Source: Branchinecta lynchi
Lineage: Eukaryota > Arthropoda > Branchiopoda > Anostraca > Branchinectidae
Assembly: GCA_023053575.1 (NCBI GenBank)
Contig: JAKZAP010000017.1
Location: forward strand, 7,447,501-7,511,500
Length of the DNA: 64,000 nucleotides
Direction of reading: 5' to 3'
Both the position numbers and the translations under genes were made by a program. Below are positions 56,568 through 64,000 of this stretch, one piece after another (position 1 is the first letter of the stretch; every line of letters begins with the position of its first letter). Below the pieces are notes generated by a model, which was given only the letters and a program-made list of their open reading frames with translations, did not search any database and was not told the DNA's origin.

Positions 56568-57364
56568 TTTACTGTCATGCTGATTCAGACCTCCACAACT
56601 TTATTTATACAGCTATTATTTTCCGTCTTCGTTTAACTTGTAGGTAAAAGAAAGCCGAGTCGTGGATCCCCTTTCTTACCGTAGTTCATACCCACCCTGC
56701 GGTATTTCACTAATTCTTACGTCTGTCGCGGTTCGCTCTTTTCTAGGCCACTACCCCGAGTCTTGTCACCATTATAGTTCTACTGGATAGACCGGCAAGA
56801 CCTGTTACACAGTTGTCCTGCAGTACGTTGGATAACAGCTAGAAGCAGCATTGTTCTTTTCGTAAATTGATCACGATTTATCTACCACGAAAAAAGCTAT
56901 CAATGTTCATAGACAAATCCGAAATGCTAAGTCTCCCAGTAAGATCCAGCGGTTCGTTATTGGGGAATGCATAACTTATCACTCCTCTCGCCCGGTAAGG
57001 TTGTGATGCTCATTTGAGAGAATATTTAAACTAACCCTCCTTCTTTTTCAGGTGGACAAGCGTGATACAAGAGAATTAATCAGCTTCCAGGAAAGAATCT
57101 GCAATTTGTAAACTGTGTTCAGTGCCTTGCTTCTTCTGGATTCCACGGACGTAGGACTGAAAACGGTCGCTGCCTAGTTTTCAAAGTAGCCGTTTTTCCT
57201 CCGAATATTGGTAGAGCATTGACAAAATCAGCCGTCAAATCGCCACGGTCTACGGTTGTCGTGTGATTATGGAACAATTTTGACATGATTAGTGAGGCAT
57301 TGTTGCGTTTGAAAATCCTTGGCAGGCGTATGATCAAAGAAACTTTACATTCAAGCAAGAGGGT
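56568..57364. other. No gene recognised
   Basis: Includes an acceptor-like CTTCTTTTTCAG near 57052 and a minus-strand 79-codon frame (57358-57119) without a known domain. No coding call is made. Confidence 0.35.
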
Positions 57365-57592
57365 TTGTTCCTGCTGATATTCAAGCCGCTGCTTCGTCCG
57401 ACTATTTATATGGCCAAGCTGTACAGTCAGAACTTACTACAATTACGATATTGGAGCCATGACCAGATCCAAAGGAGAGCCACCAAATTCTTACTATCTG
57501 CGTCATCTACTCTCTCTGATACCTTTGTGATCCTTAGAGGTGAAAGTGTTCTGTCCTGCAGTATATTCATACTAATAATTGTCCCCTACTGA
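57365..57592 (+). pseudogene. Possible LINE ORF2 C-terminal remnant
   Basis: FKPLLRPTIYMAKLYSQNLL followed by WSHDQIQRRATKFLLS resembles the segment of LINE ORF2 downstream of RT, which typically reads like LVRPxLEY...WSP...IQRRATK. It is only 75 codons and matches few positions. It may belong to the same dead LINE as 53.5 kb. Confidence 0.4.
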
Positions 57593-58894
57593 TAGTTCAC
57601 GTTGAGCGGTGTTGCTGTATGTTATTGATTAACACTCCCAACCGGAAACGTGCATCCCTGTGTTTTCAGGTTCTGATTCTCCAGAGCAATTTTCAAGTCA
57701 AGATTATGTACAATAAAAGTTATTCCTGCGAGTCTCTCTTTCGTAGTTCGGCTTCCTGAAACTGATGCTTAGTAAGTTTGCTGTGCGAATCTGCGTTTGA
57801 ACTGCTAGCAGGAGAGAAAACGTATTGCATGGCGACAGGTCCTACTGACGAAGGACTGAGGATAAAAATTGTGGAAAAACCCACAATAAAAGGGAAGAAA
57901 CCGACTTCACCCTTTTTTTCTCAGTATCAGCAAATGTCAAGTTTGCTAAAAGTCTAGGCTTCATCTTCCAGATTTTTCTTCCGGATACCAGAAAGCCGTT
58001 CGTCAAGACGGATCTGAAAGGTGAAGCCAGGTCAAAAACGTCTGGAAGTCCGGGGTGTTGGACACCCCAGATTCCGGATGTCTGGAAGGTACCAGAGAGG
58101 CAACCGGTTCGAGAGACAACAAATATGGATGTAGGAAGAAACGGGAAAGTGATTGACAGTTGGGCTGGGATGTAATTTGTAGGAGATGTTTGAACTGGGA
58201 AAGGGAATCTAGGAAAGGTTAAAGAATAACAAAATCAGCTGTCATCATTTCATGAAAATTCACTATGCGGAAGCCTGGGACGTCTGAAAGGTGAGGCCTG
58301 GGCTGAAGTGAGCGAGACAAATCAGCGCCATCTATAGGTTAGTCTTTGACATGAAAGAAATTAATATAGGTGGCGCTAACGATTCGAAATAAACTGATTT
58401 CCTTCAGCAAGGAAGCCTTGAAACTGGCTGGTATCTAACCTTACAAACAGTACAATGGCAGTCACATAAACATTATTTTGTATGGCTTTCCTGTTTCAGT
58501 TTGACAGTTCTTGGTATCTGAGTACGCCTTGAAGAGCCATCTAGCGACTTTTTTACGCCGAAATCACAAAACGTGTTCCACGAAGGGTGTGGGGGGGGGG
58601 GGGGGGGGTCGAAGCCTAAAACTGAAAAAAATATCTATTGGAGGTCTAGGATAGCTTACATGACCAAAAATCATAGCTCCTTTAGTTTATTGATGAAAGA
58701 CTTTCATTGCTAAAATGTAACCATCAGCCTCTTTGGTCGAGGCGAGAACACGAACCTGTCATGAAAGAGTCTCGCGCTAAAAAGTCGTCCAGTATGTGAG
58801 CAGACAGATCGCAAGCCAACAAGACCGATTAGAGAATCTATGTTCCAAACCGATAAATTAGGCTATCCCCCCTTCCCCCAATTTTCAGAGTGCG
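57593..58894. other. No gene recognised
   Basis: Contains a hairpin at 58052-58068 (GGGGTGT-TGG-ACACCCC) amid GTCTGGAA direct repeats. It also holds a 13-bp inverted repeat with one mismatch at 58323-58378 (AGCGCCATCTATA and TATAGGTGGCGCT) and a poly-G run at about 58589-58608. Confidence 0.4.
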
Positions 58895-60240
58895 AGTTCC
58901 AGAGGTTTCCCTCACTTCGTTAACTTAAGTGACCTATGACTTTTAAAAGTTGCCCGTCTATCACGACGATAACTCTTGAAGAGATTGAGAGATTTTGTTC
59001 AAACTTGGTGTGAGTATTCGTAGGGTCAAACCTACAGTCTAAGTTCACAGATGGGCCCGGAACCATATATTTTGGGGTGGCGGAGGGGTTTCGGCATTAA
59101 AGCACAAGTCTTACTAGAAATGATATTCCCATTGTGGAATAGGTCAGGAAAAGTGTTTCCCGAAAATACAATTACTTTCCAACAAAAATAAGCGATTTTC
59201 TTGATAGCGCTTGTCGACTCTATCCAGCACTCCTGCTCACCGACGCGGTGGTTGGGCGCAAAACATTTGAAAACTGAACGTACCGTGATTAAGTGGGAAA
59301 ACTAGCAAACAAAAGAAGTAAAAAACAGAAGATTCCCATATCATTATGTGTGACAGATTCTGATTGGACGTTGAAGATTCCGGCAAGCTTCACGTTGTGT
59401 TACGGGCAAAATTCGGCACGGCCGAAAAAGTGTTAAAAAGTCGTAGGCACGTAACGAAATAATGAAGAAAGGTCGGAATTTTAGAAGCTTAAAATTCCAC
59501 AAGGGAGCTGGATATATTATAAAAGGCAGAATAAGCGAGATGGGTCCTTTAAGAGATGAACAAAATATTTGTTCAAGTTAATGCGACAGTCAAGTTAAGG
59601 GTAAGGAGACACGCTGAATCCTCAACTGAACTTCTTTTTCTCACCAGAAAAATAGTTCGTCTTGAATCCGGGAACAAGCGAAAGTTTGTGGATTTCTTTT
59701 TTTCTGATTTGAATTGAGGTTCGGCATAGGAGGTAAGAAGACATAATGAATCCATACATGAACTTCACTTTCTCACTGGACAGATAGTTTTACTGGATTC
59801 CAGTCAAACCAAAAAAGACACAGTTTACCGAGAAATACTATTTCTTCTCTCCTCAGGTTGATAGTCAAGTCGGGATCTTGAATGTTTAAGAATGAACCTA
59901 ATTTTTTATATTCTTTTCGCTAAAAAGCCTTACCTTCACTGTCAAAAAAAATCTTGCAGTGTTTGCTACTGGGATTAACCTTATCTTTATTGAGATAAGA
60001 TTATCCCTAATTCGGATTAATTCCCAAAAGAGATAAGATTAATCCTAGTAAAAAAAAACTGCATCCTTATTCCGAGAAACTTTTTAGTGTTGTGGATCTG
60101 ATTAATGGTCTATTACGAAGATTACGAGATCTGTCTGGGGGCTGGTAAAGAACGAACCTCTGCAATACTCGATTGTCTGTCCTAGAAAGATGAACAAATA
60201 TTCCCCGTTCGGGTCCCATCGAAACCTATGGTCTTGTTGT
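58895..60240 (+). repeat. Family 2 element, decayed copy
   Basis: TTGCCCGTCTATCACGACGA, GATAACTCTTGAAGAGATTG and CAAACTTGGTGTGAG mark the start block at 58950-59030. Decayed array units occur at 59575-59800 (GACACGCTGAATCC, AAGAAGACATAATGAATCC). GTCCCATCGAAACCTATGG and CTTGTT end it at 60238. Confidence 0.6.
59969..60050. repeat. 82-bp inverted repeat rich in GGATTA and GATAAG
   Basis: ACTGGGATTAACCTTATCT at one end matches, inverted, ACTAGGATTAATCTTATCT at the other. Between lie further GGATTAAT and ATTATCCC words. It could be a minimal MITE or a cluster of K50-homeodomain and GATA-type sites; the first is simpler. Confidence 0.55.
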
Positions 60241-60649
60241 ATGTGTAAACGCCGATAACGTAAAGTCTTCACAAACAAAAGTTTTACCTTGATCATTCTT
60301 AGTACCAGTGGCACTTTAAATTCAGTACAAGAGCTTACAGACGGCGAGAACCCAACTGAAAATCCTTGAATCCACAGAGAAATGCTCGAAGAACTGCGAG
60401 ACAACTATATAGCAGCTTATTTGGCACTCGAATACCTTTTCTACGCTTAAAAGTCCTCTCGTCGAGTAGCCGAGTAAAAAAAAAATGCAGCCTAGTGCTT
60501 TCACGAGTTTCCTATCATATAAACATATAGTTTCGGATAAGCTTTTAATATCAAACACGGTACAAAATTTAAACTGGGCCTACCTCGAACTAGTCAATAA
60601 GCCTCGCTGAAGAAACAGGGGCTACGATCTGGCATGACACGGACGTTGC
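60241..60649. other. No gene recognised
   Basis: Two overlapping minus-strand frames (60404-60102, 60558-60322) have no recognisable domain and the first overlaps a repeat. Confidence 0.4.
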
Positions 60650-61265
60650 TATGTTAGAATCACAGAAAGCTCATCTGGTTTGATCCTTACGCGTCAAATA
60701 AGCCCCCTTTCAACTGAGCGAATCGGACATCCAGACATCAGATCCAGGGCATTTGCTCTTCCCACCCATCAAGTTTTACTGAAATCAGAACACTTCCGGT
60801 CTGCAAGTTCTCCCATCGAGTTCAGACATAGTCTGAACATCGGAATAACATACCTAGTCCATATGACCACTATAATCTCCAAGTTCCATCCCAACGTGTT
60901 TAACAAATTTTCGGGACTCCCCCTCCAACTTCCCCACGTGGTCGGAGACAGTTTAGACAAGTGACTGTCACATCTAGAGAATTTGCTTCTACCACTCACC
61001 AAATTTTATTCAAATAGGAGCACTTATTGTATCCCTCTTAGACTACACCCCCACCAAACTCGGATCCGGCCGTGACCCAAAAATCGATCATCTAGGCCAT
61101 ACAAGTTTCATCCCTATCTTCTATCCGTATGTTTTTTACCCATGTGGCAGACCTTACCCCCCCCCCCCCCAAACATGATCGGATATGGATCGGATGACGG
61201 ATGGAGACAGACCGACAGACATCATCGATTTATTTAGCATTTGTCGAAGTCCGCAAGTGCCCTAA
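60650..61265 (-). repeat. Family 1 element, decayed
   Basis: Modules CATCAAGTTTTACTGAAAT, CCCTCCAACTTCCCC and GACAGACCGACAGAC are in family order, with the remnant boundary GCAAGTGCCCTAAC at about 61253-61266. C-runs at 61158. Confidence 0.6.
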
Positions 61266-61282
61266 CAAGAATAGTCAAGTCA

Positions 61283-61420
61283 AAAAGCACTAATGAAACA
61301 AGTAACCTTAGCTCCCTCAAGGCTTCTCTATTCTTTATAACTCTTTCCACACGGAAGCACCAGCGAAACAAATAATGAAACTCCTTAACGCTTTCCTATT
61401 CGTCAAAACATTTCCGATTC
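61283..61420 (+). repeat. Two-copy repeat of about 85 bp
   Basis: AGCACTAATGAAACAAGTAA (61289) and AGCACCAGCGAAACAAATAA (61357) begin similar stretches ending in TTCTCTATTC and TTTCCTATTC. Confidence 0.5.
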
Positions 61421-62174
61421 ATGAAAATTCTCTAATTCACTAATCACTGATAATGAAGCCTCCTTCACATAAAAGCTCAGTTCCGGTAAATTCGGGCGTC
61501 GCTTATCACGATAGATGGCTTTAAACAATTTTCAGATTTCCAAAGCCTCTGTAAAGCAAATAAGAACAAACTTCCGTGCCCTTTGTGCTCTGATAAACAT
61601 CTGCTCACACACTGAATTCTCCAGCTTGACACTTGACACTTTTACTAACAAGTCCAGTCTTTGTGTTAGAAGAAGTTCACAGGTTTCGGAGCTTTCTCAC
61701 AAGCTTCCCATTCACAGTTTGATGTACGATGTGGATATCAATGTCGCTGACCAGCTAAAAAAGACAAACTGTTACTTGGGAAGACACTAACTGACAGTAG
61801 AAGCTACTTCTTTTTCTCAAGGAAGTTTCCAGAGTTACTTGTTGGTTACATACGGCCTACTCAACCCTACTATCAGAGGTTGAATGACAACAAATAATCA
61901 CTAAACGCTTTCTGTGAACATTTACTTTATACTGAGATCCCTCACAAGCACGACCATCTGGTAATTTGTGTTTTTATTGCCTTATTTAAAACCATCCCGC
62001 AGGATAAAAGTTCTGTCTGAATTCACCAGCTATTTCCTTCAGGAAAGAAGCGCTTACACTCCTTAACCATGAACGTTTCTTCGGACAGAAGCTTGTAACA
62101 ACAAGCCGCGACTTGCGGCCTCACAAGAGACTTCAAAGAAGAAAACCTTCGGTAAGATTTCCAAATAAACTAAA
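61421..62174. other. No gene recognised
   Basis: A 91-codon frame at 61515-61790 (MALNNFQISKASVKQIRTNF...) has no identifiable domain or splice support. Otherwise featureless. Confidence 0.35.
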
Positions 62175-62557
62175 GGTGTTTTTCCGCGACACAATTGTGG
62201 GCCACACAGTCGAGCCACAAGCTGAGACTCGCGAAAACGCCGTTTCGTCTATTTTGGGCGGTAATTTCAATTATCGGAAATTAAAATAAAATTCAGGTAA
62301 AATCTCAATAAACGGATCTTCAGGCTTTCGTCCTGTACAAAAAGGATCCTTATGTCTAAAAGCTAGTGAAAGTAGTTAATTTTTTTGTTTTGACATTATT
62401 TTGCTACTAAACTTGAATTCCACGACAGATTCGAGACACAAAATCGACAATCACCTCGGCAGTTGTTTGTCGAATTCGAGCCACAACGGCAGCCACACAA
62501 ATCTTTTTGGTCGCGGAAACACGCTTGTGAGCCGCACAAAAGACTGCGGAAACACTC
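62175..62557. mobile_element. Non-autonomous TIR element, GTGTTTCCGC ends
   Basis: Left end GGTGTTTTTCCGCGACAC and inverted right end GAGTGTTTCCGCAGTC enclose sequence with a second internal GTGTTTCCGCGACC. Part of it (62390 onward, minus strand) matches 17660-17840. The short minus-strand frames here are repeat-derived. Confidence 0.55.
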
Positions 62558-62957
62558 TTTTTGAGCCACAATAGACCAGTGCCAGTGAAAAGGAATGGAA
62601 GATTCAGGTTGAGATAGTGTCCAATTCTTACTAAAATACAAATTCGTCTATACTTGAACAAAAAAAAAATCCAGCGAGAGCAAGAAAACTGTGTGGCGAA
62701 GAGTTAAATAAAGTAGTTTTAGTCTGTCTTAGTTATTGACAATGACGGCGAGGCTGTTAGGAAATAGACCGTAAATAGTGTAGGCCTATACAGTGAGAAA
62801 ACGCGGAAAATACAGTTATGAATTACCCGAGATGCAGTAGATCTGATCAGCCTTTATATACCGACTGTCTCTTCCACGCGAGGTAAAGGTTGTAAAGTCA
62901 CGCAATAGATAAACAAATATCTAGCTGCCGACTAAACACATGGATGCACATCCTTGT
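62558..62957. other. No gene recognised
   Basis: AT-rich spacer between a TIR element and a LINE remnant. Nothing further seen. Confidence 0.4.
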
Positions 62958-63017
62958 GTTAAATGCTATGTTGGATACAGTGAAGGACCTAAAATTGTAC
63001 CTTGCGGTACTCCGTAA
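62958..63017 (-). pseudogene. LINE RT fragment, minus strand
   Basis: Read on the minus strand, FYGVPQGTILGPSL is encoded by nearly the same nucleotides as the RT remnant at 53739 (ACGGAGTACCGCAAGGTAC). It is cut at 63018 exactly where the Family 1 edge begins, so Family 1 inserted into, or recombined with, this LINE. Confidence 0.65.
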
Positions 63018-64000
63018 AAACAAGAGCTACGAGCTCATATGGCACTTGTTACGAGTAGGCACGGCTCGGTTATGTCACTGATATATCTAGTGTTTGCTAG
63101 GTGTCTTCCCACCAAGTTTCATCTCGATCCCTCCACTCATAGCGTTTTCCAATATTTCCGGTTCTCCCCTCCAGCTCTCCCCAAAAGTCACCGGATCCGG
63201 TCCGGATTTTAAGTGGGTCGTCTGAGGCATGAGGCCTTTCCAAATATCAAGTTCCATCGAGATCCGATCACCCGTTCAAAAGTTATAAATACCTCAAGAT
63301 TCCGGATTCCCCCTCCCTCCACTCCCCCCACAGTGCCCGAATTGGCTCGGTTATGTCAATGATGTATCTTCACACCATGTTTCATCTCGATCCCTCCAAT
63401 CACAGCGTTTCCCAAGATTTCCGGTTGCCCCCTCCAGCTCCCCCCAAAAGTCACCGGATCCGGTCCGGATTGTAAGTGGGTCGTCTGAGGCATGAGGTCG
63501 TTCCAAATATCAAGTTTCATCGAGATCCGGTCACCCGTTCAAAAGTTATAAATACCTCAAGATTCCGGATTCCCCTCCCTCCACTCCCCCGACAGTGCCC
63601 GAATCGGCTCGGTCATGTCAATGATGTATCTAGTGTTTACTAGGCGTCTTCCCACCAAGTTTCATCTCGACCCCTCCATTCATAGCGTTTCCCAAGATTT
63701 CCGGTTGCCTCCTCCAGCTCCCCCCAAAAGTCACCGGATCCGGTCCGGATTTTAAGTGGGTCGTCTGAGGCATGAGGTCTTTCCCAATATCAAGTTCCAT
63801 CGAGATCCGATCACCCGTTCAAAAGTTATAAATACCTCAAGATTCCGGATTCCCCCTCCCTCCACTCCCCCCCACAGTACCCGAATAGGCTCGGTTATGT
63901 CAATGATGTATCTAGTGTTTGCTAGGTGTCTTCCCACCAAGTTTCATCTCGATCCCTCCACTCATAGCGTTTCACAAGATTTCCGGTTGCCCCCTCCAGC
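63018..64000 (-). repeat. Family 1 element with about 280-bp tandem units, open at the window end
   Basis: Edge AAGAGCTACGAGCTCATATG at 63020, then units with TTTCATCTCGATCCCTCCA at about 63117, 63382, 63660 and 63942 (265-282 bp apart). Units are close to identical, younger-looking than those at 9-11 kb. The array continues past the window. Confidence 0.85.

Overview
The window reads as repeat-dominated, non-coding-rich DNA from an invertebrate animal; the phylum cannot be fixed from the sequence. The evidence is eukaryotic: a full-length APE-type LINE with two ORFs, many inverted-repeat DNA transposons and MITEs with target-site duplications, consensus splice sites, long homopolymers and minisatellites. 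There are no operons, no Shine-Dalgarno-spaced genes, and no rRNA or tRNA gene that I can support. Only the LINE has long intact ORFs. Everything else protein-like is a short candidate exon or a decayed transposon fragment.

Layout. 1-8 kb: a piece of a dispersed repeat (Family 1), a 4.1-kb element with hairpin-rich terminal inverted repeats around a tandem array, a candidate two-exon gene (95 aa, basic), a 461-bp palindrome and a palindromic retroelement. 8.4-11.2 kb: a candidate first exon with a signal peptide, then a Family 1 copy. 11.7-16.7 kb: another Family 1 copy split by a 4.63-kb LINE on the minus strand, flanked by GGTGAT duplications. Its ORF1 carries an HDGF/LEDGF-like PWWP domain and its ORF2 has an endonuclease and a reverse transcriptase. 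16.7-19.5 kb: AT-rich sequence without recognised genes. 19.5-25.9 kb: a 6.4-kb Foldback-like element with long inverted repeats, terminal iterons and about 225-bp internal tandem repeats. 26.4-34.4 kb: two inverted copies of a 3.7-kb PIF/Harbinger-like element. 34.9-41 kb: candidate exons, a Family 1 copy, a tandem duplication and MITEs bounding a coding-like exon. 41-47 kb: Family 2 tandem-repeat elements, a minisatellite and palindromic retroelements. 47-54.5 kb: a duplicated segment, three copies of one MITE, a hAT-like element with a perfect 8-bp duplication, candidate exons and a dead LINE. 55-64 kb: more Family 2 and Family 1 arrays, a TIR element and LINE remnants.

Interactions. Nesting gives a relative history: the LINE lies inside Family 1, a palindromic retroelement lies inside a MITE and another inside a minisatellite, and a hAT abuts a MITE. 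The most notable item is the LINE whose ORF1 begins with a chromatin-reader-type PWWP domain, which suggests tethering to methylated H3K36 chromatin (inference). Next are short palindromic retroelements with 12-15-bp target duplications whose arms carry a hammerhead-ribozyme-like core.
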